Shown piece after piece: positions 1 through 6,029 of a DNA stretch of 6,149 nucleotides. The notes below the pieces were generated by a model. It did no database searches and was not told the DNA's origin. It saw nothing but the letters and a program-made list of their open reading frames with translations. The stretch's first letter is position 1, and the number at the start of each line of letters is the position of its first letter. The position numbers and the translations under genes were made by a program. The stretch is from Oscillospiraceae bacterium. Lineage in GTDB: Bacteria; Bacillota; Clostridia; Oscillospirales; Oscillospiraceae. Location of the stretch: NCBI GenBank assembly GCA_017420125.1, contig JAFOJR010000190.1:1-6149 (forward strand), in the 5' to 3' direction.

Positions 1-97
1 AAGGGAAAACCCGTGCCCACACTTTGGCAAGCAGTTCATTCTCCCTTTCATAAAGCGGCATCTCCTCTTTCTTTCCTATTGGATTTTCCTGTTGCAT
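1..97 (-). CDS. 5' end of an unrecognised protein gene, cut by the window edge
   Basis: On the minus strand an ATG at 97-95 is preceded by a perfect AGGAGG (110-105) with a 7-base spacer, and the frame stays open to the window edge for 32 codons. The visible start reads MQQENPIGKKEEMPLYE, followed by an amphipathic stretch ENELLAKVWARVFP that looks helical. There is no signal peptide and the first 20 residues are strongly charged, so a cytoplasmic protein is likely. I do not recognise the family. The gene is transcribed away from the suf operon and shares its intergenic region. The ribosome binding site is the main evidence that it is real; an internal ATG at codon 13 has no comparable site. 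Confidence 0.6.
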   Translation of the reverse strand, partial: MQQENPIGKKEEMPLYERENELLAKVWARVFP

Positions 98-161
98 ATG
101 GATCCCTCCTGTTTTATCTTATTCTGGCCGAACTCTTTTTGCCATTTTGCCATTGGAACAG

Positions 162-176
162 GAGCGGATTCCGCTC
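162..176. promoter_or_regulatory. 15-bp palindrome upstream of the suf promoter, possible operator
   Basis: GAGCGGATTCCGCTC is a perfect inverted repeat with 7-base arms around one central base. It lies 12 bases upstream of the suggested -35 element of the suf operon, centred near -54, and between the two divergent genes. It could be a regulator site or, read as RNA, a 5-bp hairpin with a 5-base loop followed by TATTTTT. It does not match an Rrf2/IscR-type site that I know. The palindrome is certain; a function is a guess. Confidence 0.3.
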
Positions 177-187
177 TATTTTTCCCA

Positions 188-216
188 TTGCGCTTTTCTG
201 TATTTTTTGTTACAAT
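188..216 (+). promoter_or_regulatory. extended -10 promoter for the suf operon
   Basis: TTGCGC (188-193) and TACAAT (211-216) are separated by exactly 17 bases. TACAAT differs from TATAAT at one position, and TGT (208-210) in front of it gives an extended -10, which compensates for the 3/6 match of the -35. Transcription would start near 222-224 and leave a 5' leader of about 130 bases before sufC. No other comparably good promoter is seen in the divergent region. Confidence 0.5.
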
Positions 217-221
217 AAAAT

Positions 222-351
222 GCACCTTGCGCAGCAGGGCAATAGATTTCATTTGGCGCACCGCCTGCTGAAACGGCGGCCCCTCGGGTACTATAAGCCA
301 CTCTTTTTTTGCATTGGCAACCTACCCCCAGAGACTTAGGAGCGTATTGAT
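222..351 (+). promoter_or_regulatory. GC-rich structured 5' leader of sufC, possible attenuator
   Basis: The predicted leader contains two helices that cannot coexist. CAGCAGG (232-238) pairs with CCTGCTG (264-270), whereas CCGCC (261-265) pairs with GGCGG (275-279) around a 9-base loop. The second hairpin can be enclosed by TGGC (254-257) with GCCA (297-300), followed by CTC and seven T's (304-310), as in an intrinsic terminator with a long bulge. GGGTA (286-290) can also pair with TACCC (323-327), close to the sufC ribosome binding site. This resembles a transcription-attenuation leader but matches no riboswitch class that I recognise. The pairings are visible in the sequence; the regulation is inferred. 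Confidence 0.3.
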
Positions 352-1089
352 ATGTTAAAATTAGAACATGTAAGCTACCAGGTTTCAGAAGGAGAGCAAA
401 CTCTTTCTATCCTGAATGACATTAACCTTGTAGTTGAAGATGGCCAGTTGATTGTAATCACCGGCCCCAATGGCGGCGGAAAAACCACGCTGGCAAAGGT
501 TATCATGGGCCTTGTTACCCCAACCAGCGGTTCTATTACTTATAATGGAACTGATATCACCAACCTCGGCATCACCGAACGGGCCAAACTTGGCATCAGT
601 TATGGCTTCCAGCAGCCACCCCGTTTCAAAGGTCTGCGCGTACGGGATCTCCTGGAACTGGCCTCCGGAGAAGACAAACTCTCCCGGGAAAAGTGCTGCC
701 TGTACCTCACACGAGTGGGGCTTTGTGCCGATGACTATGTGGACCGCGAGGTGGACGCCAGTCTGTCCGGTGGAGAAGTCAAGCGCATCGAAATTGCCAC
801 CATTTTAGCCCGTCAGTCCGGCTTGATGATCTTCGATGAACCGGAAGCCGGGATCGATCTATGGAGTTTTTCCCGTCTGATCGATACATTTCAGAGTATC
901 CGTCAACAACGCAACAATACTCTTTTGATCATTTCCCACCAGGAACGCATTATTTCACTTGCCGATGAAATTCTTCTGGTGGCAGATGGTCAAATTCAGC
1001 AGCACGGCAGTAAAGATGATGTTTTCCCGTTCATTTTGTCGAATACTGTAACCGGCTGTCGTTTTATGAATGAGAGGGCAGATGCATGA
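352..1089 (+). CDS. sufC: Fe-S cluster assembly ATPase SufC (minimal SUF/SMS type)
   Basis: This is a 245-residue ABC-type ATPase of the SUF Fe-S cluster scaffold, acting in the cytoplasm as the nucleotide-binding partner of SufB. Visible motifs are Walker A GPNGGGKTT (residues 38-46), a Q-loop at Q87/Q88, signature LSGGE (138-142), Walker B LMIFDEPEAGID (158-169) and the H-loop histidine H196. No membrane segments are present. The DEPEAGID form, rather than the DEIDSGLD form of E. coli SufC, together with the short SufB-like neighbour, points to the two-gene SmsCB version found in archaea and anaerobes. The ATG follows TAGGAG (338-343 region) with about 9 bases of spacing. Its stop overlaps the next start in ATGA, so translation is coupled. 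Some automatic annotations call such proteins generic ABC transporter ATPases; the sufB neighbour argues against that. Confidence 0.93.
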   Translation: MLKLEHVSYQVSEGEQTLSILNDINLVVEDGQLIVITGPNGGGKTTLAKVIMGLVTPTSGSITYNGTDITNLGITERAKLGISYGFQQPPRFKGLRVRDLLELASGEDKLSREKCCLYLTRVGLCADDYVDREVDASLSGGEVKRIEIATILARQSGLMIFDEPEAGIDLWSFSRLIDTFQSIRQQRNNTLLIISHQERIISLADEILLVADGQIQQHGSKDDVFPFILSNTVTGCRFMNERADA

Positions 1090-2003
1090 ATCATATTGAT
1101 GAAGTATTATTGGAACAAATCGCCAACATGCACGGGACACCGGAAGGGGCATATAACATTCGAAAAGACAGCACGCTGGCTGCCCGCGCCAACACGGAAA
1201 ATATTAAGATTGAAACAAAACAGGATAAGTCCGGCATCGACGTATATATCCGCCCGGGCACCAAATATGAAGTTGTCCACATCCCGGTTATTATCACTCA
1301 AAGTGGGATTGAAGAGCTGGTCTATAACGATTTTTTCATTGGGGAAGATTGTGATGTGGCCATCATCGCTGGCTGCGGCATTCACAATGACGGCCATAAT
1401 CGTTCTCAGCACGACGGAGTTCATACGTTCCACGTAGGGAAAAACTCTAGGGTCCGCTATTCCGAAAAGCATTATGGCCAAGGCGACGGCGATGGGGAAA
1501 AGATTATGAATCCCCAAACAATCTTATATTTGGATGAGGGTTCCAGCGTCCAACTGGACACTGTTCAGATCCGCGGCGTTGACTCTACCAAACGATATAC
1601 AAAAGTAGTAGTGGGAAAAAACGCTGAGGCCATTTTAACAGAACGGCTGCTGACGCATGGAGCACAGACTGCTGTATCGGAAATGGATGTTTTGCTGGAT
1701 GGGGAAGGCGCTTCCTCGCGCATCATTTCCCGTTCCGTGGCCCAGGATCAGTCCGAACAAACTTTTTATCCCCGAATGATCGGGAATGCTCCCTCTTTCG
1801 GCCATGTTCAGTGTGACTCTATCCTGATGGGGAGCGCCAGAATCCGCTCCATCCCTGCCATTACCGCAAACCACACAGAGGCTCAGCTGGTCCACGAAGC
1901 AGCCATTGGTCGGATTGCAGGGGATCAAATTACAAAGTTGATGACCTTGGGTCTGACATCTGAAGAAGCAGAGGAGAGGATATTGAGTGGATTCCTTAAA
2001 TAA
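1086..2003 (+). CDS. sufB: SufB-like Fe-S cluster scaffold (SmsB type, SufBD family)
   Basis: This 305-residue SufBD-family protein forms the scaffold on which Fe-S clusters are built, working with SufC. It is far shorter than E. coli SufB (about 495 residues), which fits the minimal SmsB form. The C-terminal core is clear: QCDSILMG with C243, then 27 residues later the pair H270-E271 in LVHEAAIGRI. This matches the spacing of the functionally essential C405, H433 and E434 of E. coli SufB. A second conserved block, GCGIHNDGHNRSQHDGVH (96-113), has C97 and several histidines. The middle is beta-rich, as expected for the SufBD beta-helix. The start overlaps the sufC stop by 4 bases (ATGA), with GAGGG 7 bases upstream. 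No sufS, sufU or sufD is seen here, so the sulfur donor must be encoded elsewhere or replaced by another source. Confidence 0.9.
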   Translation: MNHIDEVLLEQIANMHGTPEGAYNIRKDSTLAARANTENIKIETKQDKSGIDVYIRPGTKYEVVHIPVIITQSGIEELVYNDFFIGEDCDVAIIAGCGIHNDGHNRSQHDGVHTFHVGKNSRVRYSEKHYGQGDGDGEKIMNPQTILYLDEGSSVQLDTVQIRGVDSTKRYTKVVVGKNAEAILTERLLTHGAQTAVSEMDVLLDGEGASSRIISRSVAQDQSEQTFYPRMIGNAPSFGHVQCDSILMGSARIRSIPAITANHTEAQLVHEAAIGRIAGDQITKLMTLGLTSEEAEERILSGFLK

Positions 2004-2415
2004 TCCCCAGCGCGTCCAGGCACTTTTGGAAGAAATCGCATCTCACAACGATTATGCACACCGCAGCGGCGTTCGTATGACAAGGATCACTCCCGATCTG
2101 GCAGAAGGCATTTTGGACGCTACTCCAGATGCATACAACCCCTTGGGTATGGTCCACGGCGGTTTCCTCTATATGTTTGCAGACACTGTGGCCGGTGTGG
2201 CCGTCTGGGCGCTGACCGGAACCAGTCATGTCACCATGGAAAGTTCCATTCACTTTTTGCGCCCTGCCAAAGCAGGACGCCTGCGTGCCATTGCAAAACC
2301 GATTAAATTAGGTCGGCAGGTTTGTGTCTATTCGGTAGAGATTTTTGATTCTAACGAGAAAAAAGTGTTTTATGCCACGCTGACCTTCTTTCAAAAACAA
2401 CCCAATGCGACCTAA
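1987..2415 (+). CDS. PaaI-family hotdog-fold acyl-CoA thioesterase
   Basis: This 142-residue single-domain hotdog protein probably hydrolyses a CoA thioester in the cytoplasm as a homotetramer, as PaaI enzymes do. The family core is visible: N51, then HGG (57-59) in MVHGGFLYMFADTVAG, with D66 in the position of the catalytic Asp of E. coli PaaI (ADT motif). The later strand SSIHFLRPAKAG (86-97) is also typical. The acyl substrate cannot be read from the sequence. The start is a GTG, chosen because it gives the full-length domain and follows AGGAGAGG (1972-1979) with 7 bases to spare; a TTG at 1983 is in another frame. The gene overlaps sufB by 17 bases, so it is translationally coupled to a Fe-S operon, an unusual setting. 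A terminator follows. Confidence 0.88.
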   Translation: MDSLNNPQRVQALLEEIASHNDYAHRSGVRMTRITPDLAEGILDATPDAYNPLGMVHGGFLYMFADTVAGVAVWALTGTSHVTMESSIHFLRPAKAGRLRAIAKPIKLGRQVCVYSVEIFDSNEKKVFYATLTFFQKQPNAT

Positions 2416-2481
2416 AAAATTTTTGTAGCATGTGCATTTTGATTTGCTATGACAGAGTTCAAAAATTGAATAAAAACACCC

Positions 2482-2527
2482 AAAAGCGGCTTTGTTTTCC
2501 CTGAATTTGAAACGGAGCCTCTTTTTT
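2482..2527 (+). terminator. intrinsic terminator of the suf-thioesterase operon
   Basis: GGCTTTGTTTT (2488-2498) pairs with GAAACGGAGCC (2509-2519) as an 11-bp stem containing three G-U pairs, with a 10-base loop. It is followed by TC and six T's (2522-2527) and preceded by AAAA (2482-2485). It lies about 70 bases after the thioesterase stop and just upstream of the nrdD promoter, as expected for an operon boundary. Confidence 0.7.
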
Positions 2528-2555
2528 CACCCTTTTGGATTCATAAAAAAATATA

Positions 2556-2584
2556 TTGACAACACCTTCCTCCTCAGGTACTAT
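2556..2584 (+). promoter_or_regulatory. sigmaA-type promoter of nrdDG
   Basis: A perfect -35 TTGACA (2556-2561) is followed after 17 bases by TACTAT (2579-2584), a 4/6 match to the -10 consensus. Transcription would start near 2591 and leave a leader of about 95 bases before nrdD. The -10 overlaps the first proposed NrdR box, which would allow direct repression. Confidence 0.7.
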
Positions 2585-2593
2585 ATGTGTGCA
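2578..2593. promoter_or_regulatory. NrdR box 1 (degenerate), overlapping the nrdD -10
   Basis: The left half, ACTATAT (2580-2586), fits the NrdR consensus acaCwAtATaTwGwgt. The right half, TGTGTGC, fits only if one base is missing. Its start is 32 bases before that of box 2, about three helical turns, the spacing known for paired NrdR sites. Taken alone it would be weak; the phasing with box 2 and the gene downstream make it plausible. Confidence 0.5.
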
Positions 2594-2609
2594 TTAAAAA
2601 TTAATTGAA

Positions 2610-2625
2610 GCACAAGATATTGTGC
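2610..2625. promoter_or_regulatory. NrdR box 2 upstream of nrdD
   Basis: GCACAAGATATTGTGC is a 16-bp site with perfect 6-base inverted arms (GCACAA/TTGTGC). It matches the NrdR box consensus at 13 of 16 positions, including the CwA...TwGw core. NrdR is the ATP/dATP-sensing repressor of ribonucleotide reductase genes, and this site sits just downstream of the predicted nrdD start point. The nrdR gene is not in the window. Confidence 0.75.
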
Positions 2626-2686
2626 ATTTTTCTTTCATTTCATTTTACTTCTATATCTTAAAACACAGCCAAAGGAGGCCCCTTTT

Positions 2687-5008
2687 ATGCTTATTTCCAC
2701 CATTCGCAAGCGGGACGGCCGTTTAGTGCCCTTCGATCAGGAAAAAATTTCACGCGCCATTTCCAAGGCCTTTCATGCAACGTATAAACCAGACCAGGAG
2801 GACGTGGCCTGCCGTCTGTCGGATGAAGTGCTTTCCATCTTGGAATTAGAAGGAAACCCCGAACCAGAAGTGGAACACATCCAAGATGTGGTAGAGCGGG
2901 TTTTGATGGACAACGGATACATTCAAACAGCCAAGGCCTATATTTTATATCGCTCAGAGCGCAGCCGCGCCAGAGAAATGAATACCCGCCTGATGAAGAT
3001 TTATGAAGACATCACGTTTGCCGATGCGGCAGACAGCGATATCAAGCGGGAAAACGCCAACATCGACGGCGACACCGCTATGGGCTCCATGTTGAAATTT
3101 GGTTCGGAAGGGGCCAAGCAGTTTTATGACATGTTTGTGCTGAATCCAGACCACGCCAAAGCCCATCGGGAAGGCGACATCCAAATTCATGATCTGGACT
3201 TCCTGACCATCACCACGAATTGTTGTCAGATTGATATTCAAAAACTGTTCCGCGGTGGATTTTCTACCGGACACGGCACCTTGCGGGAACCAAACGACAT
3301 CGCATCTTATTCCGCTTTGTGCTGTATCGCCATCCAGTCAAACCAAAACGACCAGCATGGCGGACAGAGCGTGGTAAACTTCGATTATGGCATGGCAGAC
3401 GGGGTGCGTAAAACCTTTATCCGAATTTATCGTCAAAATCTGGCTCGGGCACTGATGCTGCTGGCCGACCAGGAAGATCCGGAAGCCAAAGTTCGTTCTA
3501 TGATAGAACAAATCCAGTCGGAAACCGGCCTCTCTCCCACACTTCAGGACTGCGACGCCTATTTTGCGGCAGAACTGCCCCATCTGACAGAGCAATTTGG
3601 CTGCGACGCTGCATTGATGCAAAAGGCCCAGCAGTTTGCCCACAAGCGTGCCTGCAAAGAAACTGATCGGGCAACTTATCAGGCTATGGAGGCCTTTATT
3701 CACAATTTGAACACCATGCACTCCCGCGCCGGTGCGCAAACGCCTTTTTCTTCTATCAACTATGGTATGGACACCTCCCCCGAGGGACGGATGGTCATGA
3801 AAAATCTCCTGCTTTCCACAGAAGCCGGGCTTGGTAACGGAGAAACTCCCATCTTCCCTATCCAGATTTTCCGTATCAAAGATGGCGTCAACTTTAATCC
3901 TGGAGATCCAAATTACGATTTGTTCCAGCTCGCCTGCCGGTGCAGCGCCAAACGGCTGTTCCCCAACTTCTCTTTCATCGACGCGCCGTATAATCTGCGC
4001 TACTATAAACCCGGTCATCCGGAAACAGAAATTGCCTATATGGGCTGCCGTACCCGGGTTATCGGCAACGTCTATGATCCTGCACAGGAAATCAGCAACG
4101 GCCGCGGCAACTTGTCCTTTACCTCTATTAACCTGCCGCGCATCGCCCTGCGCTGCAAAGGAGATATTTCCCTTTTCTTTGAAGAATTGGACCACAAAAT
4201 TGATCTGGTCATCGCGCAGCTTCTGGAACGCTTTGAAATTCAGGCCAGAAAACGAGTACGCAACTTCCCCTTCCTGATGGGCGAAGGTGTCTGGATTGAC
4301 AGCGATGATCTGGACTGGAACGATGAAGTGCGCGAGGTGTTAAAACACGGCACCTTAAGCTGCGGCTTCATCGGCCTTGCCGAAACCTTGAAAGTGCTGA
4401 CCGGCGCGCACCATGGAGAAAGTGAGCGTGCACAAACCTTAGGTCTGGAAATCATTGGCGCCATGCGTGCCAGAATGGATAAAGCCAGCCAAAAATACGG
4501 CTTGAATTTCACCCTTTTGGCCACCCCGGCGGAAGGTCTTGCCGGCCGTTTCGTCCGACTGGATAAAGAGCGTTTCGGCATTATCGAAGGAGTTACCGAT
4601 CGGGATTATTACACCAACAGCTTCCACATCCCCGTATATTTCCCAATCAACGCATATGATAAAATTCGCTTGGAAGCACCCTACCATGCACTGACCAACG
4701 CAGGTCATATCACTTACATCGAAATGGATGGTGATCCGCTGGAAAATCTGGATGCGTTTGAATCCGTCATTCGCGCCATGCAAAAGGCCGGCATTGGCTA
4801 CGGTTCCGTAAATCATCCGGTGGATCGAGATCCTGTCTGCGGTTTTTCCGGTATCATCGGCGACCAGTGTCCCGGCTGTGGCCGGAAGGAAGGCGATGTC
4901 CCCTTTGAACGCATCCGCCGTATCACCGGCTATTTGGTAGGAACCTTAGACCGTTTTAACAACGCCAAGCGGGCGGAGGAAAGAGACCGTGTCAAGCACA
5001 ATATCTGA
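2687..5008 (+). CDS. nrdD: anaerobic (class III) ribonucleoside-triphosphate reductase
   Basis: This 773-residue glycyl radical enzyme reduces ribonucleoside triphosphates to dNTPs in the absence of oxygen. An N-terminal ATP-cone (about residues 3-95, starting KRDGRLVPFDQEKI) gives dATP feedback control. The catalytic core keeps the active-site cysteines: C179 in TNCCQID and C419 in CRCSAKR, equivalent by alignment to C79 and C290 of phage T4 NrdD. The glycyl radical site is G748 in RITGYLVG, with the usual tail DRFNNAKRAEE. The zinc region is DPVCGF...CPGCG with C718, C728 and C731; the usual first cysteine is D715. It is longer than E. coli NrdD (712), mainly through extra sequence around 250-310. 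AAAGGAGG (2671-2678) lies 8 bases before the ATG. It overlaps nrdG by 20 bases. I cannot tell from sequence whether formate or a redoxin is the reductant. Confidence 0.97.
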   Translation: MLISTIRKRDGRLVPFDQEKISRAISKAFHATYKPDQEDVACRLSDEVLSILELEGNPEPEVEHIQDVVERVLMDNGYIQTAKAYILYRSERSRAREMNTRLMKIYEDITFADAADSDIKRENANIDGDTAMGSMLKFGSEGAKQFYDMFVLNPDHAKAHREGDIQIHDLDFLTITTNCCQIDIQKLFRGGFSTGHGTLREPNDIASYSALCCIAIQSNQNDQHGGQSVVNFDYGMADGVRKTFIRIYRQNLARALMLLADQEDPEAKVRSMIEQIQSETGLSPTLQDCDAYFAAELPHLTEQFGCDAALMQKAQQFAHKRACKETDRATYQAMEAFIHNLNTMHSRAGAQTPFSSINYGMDTSPEGRMVMKNLLLSTEAGLGNGETPIFPIQIFRIKDGVNFNPGDPNYDLFQLACRCSAKRLFPNFSFIDAPYNLRYYKPGHPETEIAYMGCRTRVIGNVYDPAQEISNGRGNLSFTSINLPRIALRCKGDISLFFEELDHKIDLVIAQLLERFEIQARKRVRNFPFLMGEGVWIDSDDLDWNDEVREVLKHGTLSCGFIGLAETLKVLTGAHHGESERAQTLGLEIIGAMRARMDKASQKYGLNFTLLATPAEGLAGRFVRLDKERFGIIEGVTDRDYYTNSFHIPVYFPINAYDKIRLEAPYHALTNAGHITYIEMDGDPLENLDAFESVIRAMQKAGIGYGSVNHPVDRDPVCGFSGIIGDQCPGCGRKEGDVPFERIRRITGYLVGTLDRFNNAKRAEERDRVKHNI

Positions 5009-5549
5009 ACCGAACACCCTTCGCATTGCCGGAACCGTGCAGGACTCTATTGTAGATGGTCCGGGTCTGCGATTTACTGTTTTCACCCAGGGCTGCCCCC
5101 ATCACTGTCCCGGGTGCCACAACCCAGAAACCCATGACCCGGCAGGTGGAACCGTGGTTCCCTTGAAAACCCTGGTGGATGCTATGTGCGGCAATCCGCT
5201 GACTACCGGGCTAACTCTCTCTGGCGGAGACCCGTTTTTGCAGGCAGCACAATGTATCCCTTTGGCACAGGCCGCAAAAAATTCGGGGCGGAACGTTTGG
5301 ATTTACACCGGCTATTTATATGAAACACTGATTGCACCGGAAGCCCCAGAGGAATGGCGTATGTTGCTGGACTGTGCGGATGTTTTGGTGGACGGACCCT
5401 TCCTGTTGGCACAGCGATCCCTCTCCTGCCATTTCCGGGGCAGCTGCAACCAACGGCTGATCGATATCCCAAAAAGCCGGGCAACAGGTACAGTTGTCTT
5501 ATGGACGCCACCCCAAAATTCTCTTCCCTTCTCTGTTCCGGAGTCGTGA
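4989..5549 (+). CDS. nrdG: anaerobic ribonucleotide reductase-activating protein (radical SAM)
   Basis: This 186-residue radical-SAM enzyme uses a [4Fe-4S] cluster and S-adenosylmethionine to create the glycyl radical on NrdD. The cluster motif CPHHCPGC gives C36, C40 and C43 (CxxxCxxC). The preceding DGPGLRFTVFTQG and the SAM-binding SGGDPF (78-83) are typical of glycyl-radical activases, and RGSCNQRLID (150-159) is a signature of NrdG. The start is a GTG inside the end of nrdD, supported by GGAGG (4975-4979) 9 bases upstream; the overlap is 20 bases, so the two products are translationally coupled. The C-terminal 25 residues after RLIDIPKS are not conserved features that I recognise. Fe-S supply could come from the nearby sufCB and electrons from the neighbouring flavodoxin, both inferred. 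Confidence 0.95.
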   Translation: MSSTISEPNTLRIAGTVQDSIVDGPGLRFTVFTQGCPHHCPGCHNPETHDPAGGTVVPLKTLVDAMCGNPLTTGLTLSGGDPFLQAAQCIPLAQAAKNSGRNVWIYTGYLYETLIAPEAPEEWRMLLDCADVLVDGPFLLAQRSLSCHFRGSCNQRLIDIPKSRATGTVVLWTPPQNSLPFSVPES

Positions 5550-5558
5550 CAAAAACCC

Positions 5559-5590
5559 AAAGGCGGAGTGTTTAAAAACACTCCGCCTTT
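5559..5590. terminator. bidirectional terminator between nrdG and flavodoxin
   Basis: AAAGGCGGAGTGTTT (5559-5573) and its exact complement (5576-5590) form a 15-bp perfect inverted repeat separated by only two bases; in RNA the A-U end would open into the loop. The arm ends give T-runs in both directions: TTT with a further six T's at 5600-5605 for nrdG, and TTTGGGTTTTT for the minus-strand gene. It starts 10 bases after the nrdG stop and ends 13 bases beyond the flavodoxin stop, so it serves both convergent genes. Confidence 0.9.
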
Positions 5591-5603
5591 ATGTTGTTCT
5601 TTT

Positions 5604-6029
5604 TTATTCCGCAATCGCTTTGCCAAGTTCTCTGCACGCATACAGTGCGGCTTCATTCGGCGTCTCACAGCAAGTGACACTTTTGTGTGCAAGCTCCATG
5701 CCGTTCGTTTCACAATCATTTTCCCAAGTCCGCATCCACTCACCGTCACCCCATCCATAAGAGCCAAACAATGCAATCTTTTTACTTTGGATTTTCCCCT
5801 TGCAGGCATCAAACATCGGGGCAAATTCCGTATCTTCCAGTTCTTCCGCTCCCATTGCCGGGCAGCCAAAAGCAACTGCATCCATAGAACCAATATCAAA
5901 ATTCTTTGCCTCTGCTGGAGTCAACAGAACAGCTTCTGCTCCCGCCTCCTTCATTCCTTCCAATACCGCTTTGGCCATTGCCTCGGTATTGCCTGTACCG
6001 CTCCAATAAATGACAGCTGTTTTTTTCAT
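5604..6029 (-). CDS. short-chain flavodoxin
   Basis: This 141-residue FMN-binding electron carrier is cytoplasmic and of normal short-chain length. The phosphate-binding loop SGTGNTE is at 10-16 after the first strand (KTAVIYW). The two loops that flank the isoalloxazine ring are GCPAMGAEELED (55-66) and GSYGWGDGEWM (89-99), where Y91 or W93 would stack on FMN. The charge is acidic, as expected. The ATG at 6029 follows AAAGGAAA (6047-6040), a moderate ribosome binding site about 10 bases upstream. No convincing promoter is visible between 6047 and the window edge, where unrelated kinase-like coding sequence begins. It is convergent with nrdG and shares its terminator. Flavodoxin reduces NrdG in E. 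coli, so a role in reductase activation is plausible, but clostridial flavodoxins serve many enzymes. Confidence 0.93.
   Translation of the reverse strand: MKKTAVIYWSGTGNTEAMAKAVLEGMKEAGAEAVLLTPAEAKNFDIGSMDAVAFGCPAMGAEELEDTEFAPMFDACKGKIQSKKIALFGSYGWGDGEWMRTWENDCETNGMELAHKSVTCCETPNEAALYACRELGKAIAE

Noticed and set aside
76..261. A minus-strand open frame that overlaps the left-edge gene start by 22 bases, as an upstream operon gene might.
   Set aside because: It stays open to about 312 but has no start codon with a ribosome binding site, its internal ATGs are unsupported, and the protein resembles nothing I know. A small gene is not fully excluded.
13..339. A 108-codon plus-strand open frame before sufC with hydrophobic stretches.
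   Set aside because: It has no ribosome binding site, runs antisense across the well-supported minus-strand gene start, and covers the suf promoter and leader; composition looks like chance.
2431..2438. TGTGCATT, identical to the bases at 2588-2595 and 2621-2628 near the NrdR boxes, considered as a third regulator site.
   Set aside because: The left half of a box is absent and the copy lies before the terminator of the upstream operon; three 8-base copies in AT-rich DNA can arise by chance.
3338..4195. A 285-codon minus-strand open frame inside nrdD.
   Set aside because: It is the antisense shadow of a fully conserved nrdD; its protein has no recognisable motif and it has no start signal.
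5312..5899. A 195-codon minus-strand open frame crossing the terminator, flavodoxin and nrdG.
   Set aside because: It overlaps two confirmed genes in wrong frames and reads through the strong hairpin.
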